Source of the DNA: Microbacterium oxydans
Lineage (GTDB): Bacteria; Actinomycetota; Actinomycetes; Actinomycetales; Microbacteriaceae
Length of the DNA: 64,000 bases
Direction of reading: 5' to 3'
Assembly: GCF_000956525.1 (NCBI RefSeq)
Contig: NZ_JYIW01000018.1
Coordinates: 1-64,000 of the forward strand
Of this stretch, positions 41,039 to 50,390 are shown piece after piece. The position numbers and the translations under genes were made by a program. The first letter of the stretch is position 1; each line of letters begins with the position of its first letter. Below the pieces are notes generated by a model. It was not told where the DNA came from and ran no database searches. It saw nothing but the letters and a program-made list of their open reading frames with translations.

Positions 41039-43948
41039 TCAGCAGGTCTTGGCGGCGAACGTCCCCGTGACCGTCGAGCCCGACACGGTCGCCTGCACCT
41101 GGCCAGAGGGCACCGATGCGGCCCGTGTGCTGAAGGTCACCGTCGACGTCCGGCCGCCGGCGAGGTCGACGATCTGCGTGCCGAAGGCGGACGACACCGT
41201 GACGCGTGCGGCATCCGTTCCGGCGTTGGCGACCTTCGCCGTGATCACGACCTTGCCTGCCACGCAGCGTGTGGACACGTCGAGTCCGATGCCGGGGGTG
41301 ACGGTGACCGTCGCCGTGACCGGCATGCGAGAGGCATCCTGCGCGACACCGCGCACGGTGAAGGTGCCGGCGCTCGCGTAGTCAACGGGGGCGACGCCCT
41401 CCCACGCGACGTCGACCGTCGCTGTGGTCCCGCTCGCGGTCGTCAACGTCGCCTTCGGCAGCACCGGCGCGCTGCCAGCACGGGTCGATACAGCGATCGG
41501 GGCGACATCGGCCACCGCGATCTCGGGTGCGAAGCCCTCGAGCACCGTCTGGTACTCGGCGCGCGTCACCGGGAGCACCGTGCCGTGCCGAGGCTTGCCG
41601 CCGTCGCTGTTCTGCGGCAGATTCGCCCGCAGAGTCGAGCCGAGGGCCTGCCACGACGATCCGTCGGTGATGTCGTCCGACCCGAACGGGATGTAGTGGT
41701 TCGGACCGCCGTGGTACGACGGCTGATCGATGAACAGGTACCACGACAAGCCGTTCACGTCGCCGGGGTTCGCCGGGAAGATGTTCGGCCCTTCACCGCT
41801 GGAGTAGGTGCCGCCGGGTTCGCCGTTCGGCAGTCCGGTCGCGATCCGCTCCTTGACGAGCGTCCACTCGTCGGCGCTGCCGCTGGTGCCGGGCAGCGTG
41901 CCGTCGATCGTGGCGAGCAGGTCGGTCGACTTCTCCTCGCGGATCGTCATCGACGCCTCGTCCTTCGTGAAGCGGTAGTAGACGCCGTCCTCCTCGGCGA
42001 CGGTCGAGTCGATCAGACCGAGGCCAGAGCCACGCCGGACGTCAGACCAGATCTGCGGCTCGGAGAACGTCACGAAGTCATCCGTCGTCGCGTACATCAT
42101 GCGGTTGTACGTCACGGCCGTGCGGCTGGAGGCATCCGTCGTCGGGTAGAGGTTCGACGCCCAGAAGACGACGTACCGCTGGATCTCGTCGTCCCAGTAC
42201 GCCTCCGGCGCCCAGGTGTTGCCCGCGTACGCAGACGACACCTGCACATGGCGCTGCGCGGACCAGTTGACGAGGTCGGTCGACTCCCAGACCTCGATGG
42301 ACCGGGATCCGGAGAGCTGCGAGGTCGTGAATCCACCCGCGAGTCCGTCGATCTTCAGGTCGGTCGCGAGCATGTAGAACCGGTCGCCCTCATGCGAGCG
42401 GATGATGAACGGATCGCGCAGCCCCTGCGTCCCCTGCGTCGAGGTGAAGATCGGCTCGCCGCCGTTCAGGGTGTTCCAGCGCAGCGCGTCGTCGCCCTTC
42501 GACGCGGCGAGGCTCACACGCTCGGCGCCTGCGCCCTCGCCGGTGAAGAAGGCCCAGACATACGCCTCCGGATCCGCGCCACCGGCCGGCTGCGGGCGCA
42601 CGGTCAGCGTGACGGTGCGCGTCGCCGTGGCCTGGCCGACGGATGCCGTGACGGAGAGCGTCGCGGTCGCCGATGCGGAACCGGCCACCGGCCGCGTGAT
42701 CGACACGGTCGCCGATCCGTCGCGCACCCCCTCGCGGAGTGCTGCGGACGCCGAGCCGCTGGTGACGGTCCAGCTCAGAGCCGAGCCGTTCGCGCCGGTC
42801 GTGGGAACCGAGAACGACGTCCTGACATCGTCGGCTCCGGGCACGGCGACAGTCGTCAGATCAGCGTCAACCTTGGCCTGATCGGAGAGCGCGGCTGGCA
42901 CCGTCACGGTGAACGTCCGGGTGGTGAGCGCCCCGCCGACCGTGAATGTGGCGGTGAGGGTGGCCACGGCATCCGCCGATCCCGGGGCGGGACGCTGCAC
43001 GGTGGCGGCGCCACCCGTGAACTGCACCGCGGGGCTGTCGGATGCCCACGAGATCGCGACGCCGCTGGTCGAGGTCGGCACGCTGAAGTCCGACGTCGCC
43101 GTTGAGGGCACGGTGACCGAGGCCACCGCCCGCTCGAGCGCCTGATCGGAGAAGAGCTGCTGCACCTCGACGGACGTGAGCGCGCTTCCGTAGACCGCGA
43201 AGTCGTCGACGTCGCCTGCCCAGCCGGCGTCGTTGTACGTCGAGCGTCCGAGGTAGCCCACGAGCGCCGAGCCGAACGACGACACGTCGCGCGCGATCGC
43301 GACCGACGAGATCTGCACGCCGTTGACATAGGTGGTCAGGGTGCCGGACGTGCCGTCGATCACGCTCGTGTACAGCGACATGCCGGCGGGGGTGCGCGCG
43401 CCCGAGGTCGCGGCGTTCGTCGCTCCGGCGCCGACCTCGGTGCCCCACGGGGCTCCGGCATTCGTGGCGTTCGTCACGACTGACTTCACGTACCCACTCG
43501 GGTTGGCCGGGTTGAGCAGCCAGTAGCCGCTGGAGTAGCCGGCGCCGGATGCGACCGGAGCTCCGAGGAACGCCGCCGCCGTGTTGGCCGGTCCGGTTCG
43601 TCCGCTCAGCCACGTCGAGACCGTCAGCGTCTTCCTGCCGACCAGCCCAGCGGTCGGGATCTCGAGGTACCCCGCACTCGAGGCGTTGCCTCCTGGCAGC
43701 GAGAGCTGCCCGTTCTCGACCTTCGCGCCGTTCTGCCTGATCGTCGCGTCGTAGCCGTTGCCGGTGGTGTCACCCACCGTCGCGCCGGAGACGGCGTCGA
43801 ACGTGTAGTGGATGAGGGGCGTCGGCCCCTCGGCGGCGACCGAGGCCGTGTGCGTCGACACGGCTCCGATCGCCACCACGGTCGCGGCAGCGGCGGCCAC
43901 GGCCGTCGCCTTCCGGATGGTCCTGCTGAGCAGACTCGTCATGATCAT
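41039..43948 (-). CDS. Secreted GH43-type glycosidase with LamG and Ig-like domains (copy 2)
   Basis: 969 aa. Signal peptide (about 1-38); a LamG/concanavalin-like domain (about 45-270); two bacterial Ig-like segments (about 275-460); GH43 propeller with catalytic-type residues in GLRDPFII (Asp, about 508), LIDSTVAEE (Asp, about 647) and SGEGPNIF (Glu, about 716); an Ig-like domain; then the shared C-terminal module starting at about residue 890 (TRCVAGK) and ending in Cys. Second gene of an operon: it starts 8 nt after the upstream GH43 stop. Candidate exo-acting arabinofuranosidase, arabinanase or galactofuranosidase. No anchor signal, so secreted. Confidence 0.83.
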   Translation of the reverse strand: MIMTSLLSRTIRKATAVAAAAATVVAIGAVSTHTASVAAEGPTPLIHYTFDAVSGATVGDTTGNGYDATIRQNGAKVENGQLSLPGGNASSAGYLEIPTAGLVGRKTLTVSTWLSGRTGPANTAAAFLGAPVASGAGYSSGYWLLNPANPSGYVKSVVTNATNAGAPWGTEVGAGATNAATSGARTPAGMSLYTSVIDGTSGTLTTYVNGVQISSVAIARDVSSFGSALVGYLGRSTYNDAGWAGDVDDFAVYGSALTSVEVQQLFSDQALERAVASVTVPSTATSDFSVPTSTSGVAISWASDSPAVQFTGGAATVQRPAPGSADAVATLTATFTVGGALTTRTFTVTVPAALSDQAKVDADLTTVAVPGADDVRTSFSVPTTGANGSALSWTVTSGSASAALREGVRDGSATVSITRPVAGSASATATLSVTASVGQATATRTVTLTVRPQPAGGADPEAYVWAFFTGEGAGAERVSLAASKGDDALRWNTLNGGEPIFTSTQGTQGLRDPFIIRSHEGDRFYMLATDLKIDGLAGGFTTSQLSGSRSIEVWESTDLVNWSAQRHVQVSSAYAGNTWAPEAYWDDEIQRYVVFWASNLYPTTDASSRTAVTYNRMMYATTDDFVTFSEPQIWSDVRRGSGLGLIDSTVAEEDGVYYRFTKDEASMTIREEKSTDLLATIDGTLPGTSGSADEWTLVKERIATGLPNGEPGGTYSSGEGPNIFPANPGDVNGLSWYLFIDQPSYHGGPNHYIPFGSDDITDGSSWQALGSTLRANLPQNSDGGKPRHGTVLPVTRAEYQTVLEGFAPEIAVADVAPIAVSTRAGSAPVLPKATLTTASGTTATVDVAWEGVAPVDYASAGTFTVRGVAQDASRMPVTATVTVTPGIGLDVSTRCVAGKVVITAKVANAGTDAARVTVSSAFGTQIVDLAGGRTSTVTFSTRAASVPSGQVQATVSGSTVTGTFAAKTC

Positions 43949-43956
43949 CGTTCCGA

Positions 43957-46920
43957 TCAGTTGCAGGTGCCGGCGGCGAGCGGGACTGACCCGGCGAAGG
44001 ACTGCCCGCCGGGAGCAGTCGCGGTCACCGAGATGGTGCCGGCAGGGACGGCGGCGAGGCGGGTGGCGAACGATGCCGAGGACGATGCCCCCGCGGCGAG
44101 CGTCAGCGTCTTCGCGCCGTACGGGCTGGTGACGGTCACGGATGCGGCGACGGTGGCCGTGTTGTGCACGGTGACCACGACCTGCGCCTTGCCGAGCACG
44201 CAGCGCAGGCTCGACGTGGTGGTGATGTTCAGTGTGCTGACGGGCACTTCGGCCGAGGACGACGCGGAGACCAGTCCGTCGCGGTACCCGTCGTAGGTCG
44301 CGGTGACGGCGGTGACCCCGGTGGGCACGTCGACCGCTGCCGCGCCGTCGGAGAGGGCGACCGTCGTGCTCCAGGCGCCGCCGGTGAAGGTGACGGTCCC
44401 TGCCACGTCGCCGCTGTCGGCCGCGGTGACGGATGCCGTGGCACGGCGTCCGTCGAGGGCGAGCGCGGTGGTCGAGGAGACGGCCTCGATCGACGTCCAG
44501 TCGTGCATCGCGGTGAGCACGGTCTGCGGAACGCTGACGAAGGCGCCGTGACGCGGGCTCGTCGGGAGTCCGCCCGCGGGGCGGACGTTCCAGGTCGAGC
44601 GCTGTGAGAGGCGGTCGGCCTGGCTGCTCGACGCGATCTCCGCACCCGTCGTGAGGAAGGCGCGGTAGCCGCCAGCCGCGTAGTTGTCGACGAGGAAGAC
44701 GTAGCCGTCACCGGAGGTGTTGTTCGGGTCACCCGCGTTGAGCTTGATGATCTCGGGGCCTTCGCCGGCCTGGCCGGTCTCGAGCGTGGTCATCCGGGTG
44801 TCGGTGAGCTGCCAGGTCTTCGTCGGATCGGCGTTCCAGTTCGACGAGGTCGTCGGGGCGGTCAGCACCGTCGAGCGCTCGAGGAAGATGTCCTTGCCGG
44901 CTTCGAGGGTACCGGCGGCTCCGGACTCCTCGTTCTTGGTGAAGCGGTAGTAGGAGTCGCCGATCTTCGTGACGGTCGAGTCGATGCGCGCGTAGCCCGT
45001 GTCCTGCCAGCTGGCGGGCGGGGAGGTGAAGGTCTTGAAGTCGCGGGTCGTGACGTAGAACATGCGGGCGTACAGGTTGTCGCTGTTCGTGTGGCTCGCG
45101 TCGGCGTACATCCGCGAGGCGAAGAACACCACGTACGACTGCAGCTCATCGTCCCAGTACGCCTCGGGCGCCCAGGTCATGCCGGCCTCTGGCCGGTTGA
45201 TCGTGATGCCCGTGTTCTCGCCGTTGGTGCGCGCCCAGGAGACCATGTCGGTCGACTCCCAGACCTCGACCTTGAGGCTGCCCTGCGACTGCGCAGGACC
45301 CCAGCCGGTGCCGCAGCTGATGCAGAGGTCGGTGGCGATCATGTAGTACTTGTCGCCGTCGTGCGAGCGCAGGATGTACGGGTCGCGGAGGCCGGTGGTG
45401 TCTGCGGTCGATGTGATCACGGCCTTGCCGTCGTTCACGGGGGAGAAGCTGAAGAAGTCGTTGCCGCTGGTCGCCGCCTGGTAGATCTTCTCGTCGCCGT
45501 CCGACTTGAAGTAGGCGCTGGCGTAGCCGGCATCCGGGGCCGTGCGGGCGTGCTCGGCGACCGTCACCGTGAACTCGCGCGACAGGGTCGTGCCGTTCAG
45601 CGTGGCGTGCGCGGTGAGGGTGACATCGCGGTCGCCGGTGCCGTACGCGGGGCGCTCCACGATGCCGCCGCCGCGGTAGGCGTCGGCCGCGCCGACGGAG
45701 GGGGCGACGTAGGCCGCATCCGTCGGCGTGACGAGGGCGTCATCCGAAGACGACCAGGTGATGGTCGAGGCGTCGACCGTCCCCTTCGTCACCAGCGGGA
45801 GGTTCTCGGTGGTGCGCTCGGAGAGGTCGATCGCGTCGAGATCGGCGGAAGCGGATGCCGCGGCCACCGTCACGGTGAAGGTGATCGGTGCACCGGAGGC
45901 CGGCGTGGCGGTGATCGTCACCGTGGTGTCGGTCGAGACCGCACGCGAGACGACGCCGGTGTTCGAGATCACCGAGGTGTCCGACGTCGACCAGGTGAGG
46001 GCCACGCCGTTCGAGGACGCGGGGAAGGTGAGGTTGCTGCGCACCGAGTCGAGGGTGGCGTTCGCTCCCTTGACGACGGGCAGCAGATCACCGCGGAGCA
46101 GTGCCTGCGTGGTGGCGGACTTCTCCGATGCGGTCGGCATGCTCGCGGACACCTGATCGGCGGTCAGCGAGGTGTCCCAGAACCGCACGTCGGTGACGTC
46201 GGCGGCGAGCAGCGCATCGCCCGTGTAGAGCGATCGGCCGAGGTAGCCGAGGGTGCCGGTCGCGGGGACGACGGAGCTCAGGGTGTTGGCGTGGGTGGTC
46301 GTGGAGATGACCTGACCATCGCGGTACAGCGTGAGGGTGCTGCCGCTGCCGACCATGGTGAGCGTGGTGAAGCCGGGGTTGAGTCCACCGCCGGCCGGCA
46401 GCCGGGTCTCGCCGTTGCCCGTCTGGGTCTTGACCCGGATGCCGGCGAGCACCTGGGTGTTGTAGGAGCCTTCGCTGGAGCGGGGGTTCACGAAGACATG
46501 GTTGCCGAGCGCGGTGGTGTTCCATGCGCCGACGCCGTTGCCGATCACCCAGCCGAACTGGTTCCCCGCGGTCTGCGTCGCCACGGTGTACTCGACCGTG
46601 AAGTCGTTGTCGGTGCCGGTGACGAGGCCCTGGGGGAGTGCTGCGTAGCCGTCCTTCGCGAAGCGCAGCACGTCGTCACCGCCGGCGTCGACGAAGGAGG
46701 CATCCGTGAAGCCGGTCAGGGTCGCGTTGCGCCCGTTGCCCGACACGTCGAGCAGTGCGGTGCCCGAGTGCGACATGTCGTAGTGCGCGGTGGGTGCCGG
46801 CACGTCGGCGGCGAACGCCGAGGACGGGGTGAGGGCGCACAGCGACGCGGCGAGCGTCCCGACGACGGCTGCGGCCGTCAGCCGCCTGCGTGGGGGTGGG
46901 GAGGGGCGGGATGCGCTCAC
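43957..46920 (-). CDS. Secreted GH43-type glycosidase with LamG and Ig-like domains (copy 1)
   Basis: 987 aa paralogue of the downstream gene with the same order: signal peptide (about 1-38), LamG-like domain (about 42-260), Ig-like segments, GH43 propeller with GLRDPYIL (about 510), ARIDSTVTK (about 648) and GEGPEII (about 720), Ig-like domain, and the two-cysteine C-terminal module (from LRCVLGK, about 904). An unusual CISCG pair lies in the propeller (about 535). GTG start at 46920 has AGGAG upstream. Promoter and operator at 47100-47129 are shared back-to-back with the WxL/DUF916 operon. Confidence 0.84.
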   Translation of the reverse strand: MSASRPSPPPRRRLTAAAVVGTLAASLCALTPSSAFAADVPAPTAHYDMSHSGTALLDVSGNGRNATLTGFTDASFVDAGGDDVLRFAKDGYAALPQGLVTGTDNDFTVEYTVATQTAGNQFGWVIGNGVGAWNTTALGNHVFVNPRSSEGSYNTQVLAGIRVKTQTGNGETRLPAGGGLNPGFTTLTMVGSGSTLTLYRDGQVISTTTHANTLSSVVPATGTLGYLGRSLYTGDALLAADVTDVRFWDTSLTADQVSASMPTASEKSATTQALLRGDLLPVVKGANATLDSVRSNLTFPASSNGVALTWSTSDTSVISNTGVVSRAVSTDTTVTITATPASGAPITFTVTVAAASASADLDAIDLSERTTENLPLVTKGTVDASTITWSSSDDALVTPTDAAYVAPSVGAADAYRGGGIVERPAYGTGDRDVTLTAHATLNGTTLSREFTVTVAEHARTAPDAGYASAYFKSDGDEKIYQAATSGNDFFSFSPVNDGKAVITSTADTTGLRDPYILRSHDGDKYYMIATDLCISCGTGWGPAQSQGSLKVEVWESTDMVSWARTNGENTGITINRPEAGMTWAPEAYWDDELQSYVVFFASRMYADASHTNSDNLYARMFYVTTRDFKTFTSPPASWQDTGYARIDSTVTKIGDSYYRFTKNEESGAAGTLEAGKDIFLERSTVLTAPTTSSNWNADPTKTWQLTDTRMTTLETGQAGEGPEIIKLNAGDPNNTSGDGYVFLVDNYAAGGYRAFLTTGAEIASSSQADRLSQRSTWNVRPAGGLPTSPRHGAFVSVPQTVLTAMHDWTSIEAVSSTTALALDGRRATASVTAADSGDVAGTVTFTGGAWSTTVALSDGAAAVDVPTGVTAVTATYDGYRDGLVSASSSAEVPVSTLNITTTSSLRCVLGKAQVVVTVHNTATVAASVTVTSPYGAKTLTLAAGASSSASFATRLAAVPAGTISVTATAPGGQSFAGSVPLAAGTCN

Positions 46921-47079
46921 GGCGGGATCTCCTGTCGTCGTTGACTGAATGCGCCGCCGACGCGGACATCCGGGGGGTGCCCTTCGGGCGGGCTCCTCGG
47001 AATGTTAGCGGACACAATGGCGGAAATACAGGGATGACCGAAATCGGAGGAGTGGCGGATTCCGGGCGTGCGTCGCAAC

Positions 47080-47109
47080 TTGACGCGCCGATGATCGGGA
47101 TCGTAGGGT
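47080..47109 (+). promoter_or_regulatory. Promoter of the WxL/DUF916 operon
   Basis: TTGACG (47080-47085), 18-base spacer, TAGGGT (47104-47109). The LacI-type operator at 47115-47128 follows at the expected transcription start. Confidence 0.6.
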
Positions 47110-47129
47110 ATCGACGTTCCCGGTAACAA
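47100..47129 (-). promoter_or_regulatory. Promoter of the secreted GH43 pair
   Basis: On the minus strand TTGTTA (47129-47124), 18-base spacer, TACGAT (47105-47100). The operator covers its -35 box. Confidence 0.5.
47115..47128. promoter_or_regulatory. LacI-type operator shared by two divergent promoters
   Basis: CGTTCCCGGTAACA, 12 of 14 positions like the perfect site at 36298-36311. Positioned at the start of the plus-strand transcript and over the -35 of the minus-strand promoter. Confidence 0.6.
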
Positions 47130-47274
47130 TCCGGGGGTGGCCGCACTCCGCTGGGGGAGTGCGCCGGGCAAGGGCGCCCATGCAGTTCCTGCCCGATGCC
47201 TGAAGCGAACCCGACAGCCGCAGGCTGATCATCGATTCGGCGCGGCCCCGCCGGCCGAGGAACTGGAGACCGAT
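47130..47274 (+). other. Structured leader of the WxL-like gene
   Basis: About 145 nt with hairpins GCACTCC/GGAGTGC (47143-47149 with 47156-47162) and a GGGC/GCCC pair plus CAGCC/GGCTG further on. No ORF. No riboswitch class recognised with confidence. Confidence 0.35.
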
Positions 47275-47901
47275 ATGAGCAACAAGAGTCTGGCCGCGCG
47301 CTGCGCCGTCGGAGTGATCGGCGGCCTGATGCTCGCCGGTGTGGGGGTCGCCGCGTTCGCCGACCCGAGCGAGAACGGATCCGGCGACGTCGATGTCACG
47401 GTCGACATCGCCTCCACCGAGACCGGGGCACTGAGCCTCACCGTCGCGGGAACACAGACCACCCTCACGGAGACCGGGTCGACCGCGTCGTTCCGCCAGT
47501 TCACCGGCGCCCTGCCGAATGTCACGGTGACCGACACCCGTGAGGATGTCGACGCCGGAGTGTTCTGGTACGTCACCGGACAGGCGAGCGACTTCGTCGG
47601 CGCCGCGGGGCAGCCGAGCATCACCCCCGACCATCTCGGCTGGACGCCGAGCATCGTCACCGCCAACGAGGGCGAGGTCGCCGAGGGTGACGCAGTCGGT
47701 ACCTCGATCGACGGCGGCGTGAACAACGTCGGCCTGGTCGGGCAGGAGCTGCTCGCCCTCGCCCTCGACTCCGCCGACGCGCAGGCCGCGTCCGGCCAGT
47801 GGACCGCGACCGCGAACCTCGTGCTGAAGACGCCGGTCACGGTCGCCCCCGGCTCGTACACCTCGACGCTGACGCTGTCGCTGTTCGAAGACTCGTACTG
47901 A
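47275..47901 (+). CDS. WxL-like secreted surface protein
   Basis: 208 aa. Signal peptide (about 1-29, ending VAAFADPS), then one beta-rich domain. The C-terminal part, QWTATANLVLKTPVTVAPGSYTSTLTLSLFED, follows the distal half of WxL domains (TW/A, then GTYTATLTYTL); the proximal motif is atypical (HLGWTPSI). WxL domains attach non-covalently to cell wall. It is the first gene of a three-gene operon (WxL-like, DUF916, small sortase substrate) and starts after a long leader. I infer a CscB/CscC-like component. Confidence 0.6.
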   Translation: MSNKSLAARCAVGVIGGLMLAGVGVAAFADPSENGSGDVDVTVDIASTETGALSLTVAGTQTTLTETGSTASFRQFTGALPNVTVTDTREDVDAGVFWYVTGQASDFVGAAGQPSITPDHLGWTPSIVTANEGEVAEGDAVGTSIDGGVNNVGLVGQELLALALDSADAQAASGQWTATANLVLKTPVTVAPGSYTSTLTLSLFEDSY

Positions 47902-47926
47902 GTCCCCCTCGTCCGCCGGAGACATC

Positions 47927-49003
47927 ATGATCACCCGCCCTCGTGCTCGGATTGCGCTGAGCGCCGCCGCCCTGCTGGCGGCGCTCGGAAGCCTGACGCT
48001 CCCCTCGAGCGCGCTCGCCGACGATGCGCAGGCTGACGCGGTCTCCTGGTCGGTGTCACCGGCGGACGCTGCTGGTGCGGACGGTCGCGTCGCGATCGAG
48101 CACGAGCTCGACCCCGGCGAGCGTGTCGAGGAGCATGTGCTCGTGCGCAATCTCGGCGCGAGCGACGTCGTCTTCTCGCTCTCCGCTGCGGATGGTTTCA
48201 CCACGGAGGCTGGCAGGTTCGACATGCTCGCCTCCGATCAGGAGTCGACGGGAGCCGGCACCTGGATCGCCATTCCCGACGACGTCGAGATCGCGGCTGG
48301 TGGCTCGGCGGTGATCCCCTTCACGATCACCGTGCCCGAGAACGCCGAGCCAGGCGATCACGCGGCCGGCGTCGCGGCATCCGTCTTCTCGGTCAAGACC
48401 GATGATGCCGGGGCGACCGGTGTCGGCGTCGAGAGCCGGGTCGGGGTCAAGGTCATCACCCGGGTCGCAGGAGCGATCACTCCGGCGTTCGCGGTCGGCG
48501 GCGTGCAGGCCGATTTCCGGGTCGACGCGAACCCGTTCGAAGCGGGCGAGCTCACGGTCGCCTTCGAGGTGGAGAACACCGGAAACGCACGGATGGATGC
48601 CGCCGGCACGCTGGACATCGCCGGTCAGCGGCTCGCGTTCCCCGCAGAGGGACAGCGGCCGCAGGTGTTGCTCCCCGGTGAGACGCGCTCGTTCACGCTC
48701 ACGGTGACCGATGTCTGGCCCCTGTTCTTCCTCTCGGGTGAGCTGACGGTGACGCCGGTCGCTGCATCGCTCGGCGGTGAGACGCTCGCCGTCGAGCCCT
48801 CGACGGCGGCGGTGACGGCGTGGGCGATGCCCTGGCCGCAGCTGCTCGTCGTCGCCGGGGTCGCGCTGCTCGTGTTCGCCCTGCTCTGGAACCGCATCCG
48901 CTCCCGTCGCCGGGTCGAGGACCTGATCTCGCAGGCCGTCGAGCGAGGCCGCGAAGAAGCGCTGTCGCTCGCCGACCACGACCGAGAGCGGGTCATCGGA
49001 TGA
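47927..49003 (+). CDS. DUF916-type membrane-anchored WxL-interacting protein (CscA-like)
   Basis: 358 aa. Signal peptide (about 1-32); an Ig-like domain with VSWSVSPADA, ELDPGERVEEHVLVRNLG and TWIAIPDDVEIAAGGSAVIPF, the pattern of the WxL-interacting peptidoglycan-binding domain; a second domain with VEVGGVQADFRV-like and EVENTGNARMDA blocks; a C-terminal membrane helix (about 301-321); and a basic cytoplasmic tail of about 38 residues. Its stop overlaps the next gene by 4 nt. In lactobacilli such proteins pair with WxL proteins on the cell wall. Confidence 0.75.
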   Translation: MITRPRARIALSAAALLAALGSLTLPSSALADDAQADAVSWSVSPADAAGADGRVAIEHELDPGERVEEHVLVRNLGASDVVFSLSAADGFTTEAGRFDMLASDQESTGAGTWIAIPDDVEIAAGGSAVIPFTITVPENAEPGDHAAGVAASVFSVKTDDAGATGVGVESRVGVKVITRVAGAITPAFAVGGVQADFRVDANPFEAGELTVAFEVENTGNARMDAAGTLDIAGQRLAFPAEGQRPQVLLPGETRSFTLTVTDVWPLFFLSGELTVTPVAASLGGETLAVEPSTAAVTAWAMPWPQLLVVAGVALLVFALLWNRIRSRRRVEDLISQAVERGREEALSLADHDRERVIG

Positions 49004-49221
49004 CGTTCCCCTTCGCGCTCATCGACGATACGGATGCCGAGGTCATCGGTGGCGTGCAGATCCACGTCGAGATCCTGCCGCTCAGCACTCCGCCGGTCGT
49101 CGACGGCCTCGCCGGTACCGGTGCGGATCTGCCGACAGTGCTGATCGTGACCGGCGTCGCACTGCTCGCCATCGGGGCAGTTGTCCTCGCCCGCCGGGTC
49201 AGGAGGCGATCCACGGGCTGA
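49000..49221 (+). CDS. Small sortase-anchored protein (CscD-like)
   Basis: 73 aa starting at the overlapping ATG (ATGA with the DUF916 stop). A short extracellular part (VIGGVQIHVEILPL), then LAGTGAD, a membrane helix (about 45-64) and an Arg tail: a variant LPxTG sorting signal. It lacks a classical N-terminal signal peptide, which is odd for a sortase substrate. Small LPxTG proteins are the fourth member of lactobacillar csc clusters. Confidence 0.6.
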   Translation: MTFPFALIDDTDAEVIGGVQIHVEILPLSTPPVVDGLAGTGADLPTVLIVTGVALLAIGAVVLARRVRRRSTG

Positions 49222-49333
49222 CCACCGCTCTTCGTGCACCGGCGTCGGGAGCCTCCGAGGCCGGCATCCGGCGATCGCTCCGCTCGCGCACTATCGTTGT
49301 ACCGTTCGCGGTCATCGTGCGAGGGGGGGCTTC

Positions 49334-50359
49334 ATGACCACCGATTCCGCACCAGCCGGCGGTTCACGCAAGCCGAGCATCTACGACGTCGCCGAGCGCG
49401 CCGGCGTCTCGCATATGACGGTGTCGCGCGTGCTCAACGGCCACCCGAACATCCGCGAGTCCACCAGGGACAAGGTGATGACGGCGATCGACGAGATGCA
49501 CTACACGCGCAGCTCGATCGCCCGCGCCCTCGCGACCAACCGGGCCATGCGGATCGGCGTCATCGTCGACAACCCCGGCTTCTACGGGCCGAGCAGTGTC
49601 CTGCGGGCGATCGAGGTCGCCGCGCGGCAGAACGGCTATGCCGTGAGCAGCTTCTCGGTGGGCGACGCCGACGGCCGCCGGGTGGATGCCGGCGTGGTCG
49701 AACTCGTGACGCAGGGCGTGGACGCCCTCTGCGTGATCGCGCCACGCGCCTCATCCCTCGATCTCCTGCGCCAGCAAGCCATCGCGGTGCCCACACTGGT
49801 CGTCAAGGAGGAGCCGGACGAGCAGATGCACACCGCATCCGTGGACCAACGGGCAGGGGCGACGGCCGCGGTGCGTCATCTGATCGACCTCGGGCATCGC
49901 GCGATCCTGCACATCGCCGGTCCACCCGACTGGTTCGATGCGAAGGCCCGAACCGAGGCCTGGCACGCCGTGCTCGCGGAGGAGGGGCTGCCCGTCGTGC
50001 CGCCGCTCATCGGCGACTGGTCGTCGGACTCCGGGTATGCATTCGGTCGTGAGCTGGAGCTCGGAGCGGCCACCGCCGTCTTCGTCGCCAATGACCAGAT
50101 GGCGCTCGGGCTCATGCACGGGCTGGCGGAGCGCGGCATCCGTGTGCCGGAGGATGTGAGTGTCGTCGGGTTCGACGATGTGCCGGATGCGCGGCACTAC
50201 CAGCCCCCGCTCACCACGGTGCGGCAGCACTTCGCGCTGCTGGGCGAGGTCGTGATCGGCGAGCTGCTCGCCGCGATCGAGGGCGAGGAGACCGGGGAGC
50301 GCGAGCTGATCCAGCCGGAACTCCGCGTGCGTTCCTCGACCGCCGCCCCGCGGGCCTGA
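49334..50359 (+). CDS. LacI family repressor (copy 1)
   Basis: 341 aa. HTH at about residues 15-37 (SIYDVAERAGVSHMTVSRVLNGHPNI), hinge helix with ARALATNRAM, then a sugar-binding periplasmic-protein-like core ending VPEDVSVVGFDDVPDARHYQPPLTTVRQ. The recognition helix is identical to that of the second LacI at 54330, so both should bind the same operators. It probably represses the enzymes around it until a released sugar binds. Followed by repeat copy C. Confidence 0.92.
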   Translation: MTTDSAPAGGSRKPSIYDVAERAGVSHMTVSRVLNGHPNIRESTRDKVMTAIDEMHYTRSSIARALATNRAMRIGVIVDNPGFYGPSSVLRAIEVAARQNGYAVSSFSVGDADGRRVDAGVVELVTQGVDALCVIAPRASSLDLLRQQAIAVPTLVVKEEPDEQMHTASVDQRAGATAAVRHLIDLGHRAILHIAGPPDWFDAKARTEAWHAVLAEEGLPVVPPLIGDWSSDSGYAFGRELELGAATAVFVANDQMALGLMHGLAERGIRVPEDVSVVGFDDVPDARHYQPPLTTVRQHFALLGEVVIGELLAAIEGEETGERELIQPELRVRSSTAAPRA

Positions 50360-50390
50360 GCCCTCGCCCGCCCCCAGCGGCGCGCGCTGC

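Noticed and set aside
40820..43105. A 761-aa plus-strand open frame
   Set aside because: Antisense to the GH43 gene with clear catalytic motifs; composition is shadow-like.
45091..46944. A 617-aa plus-strand open frame
   Set aside because: Antisense to the GH43 gene at 43957-46920.
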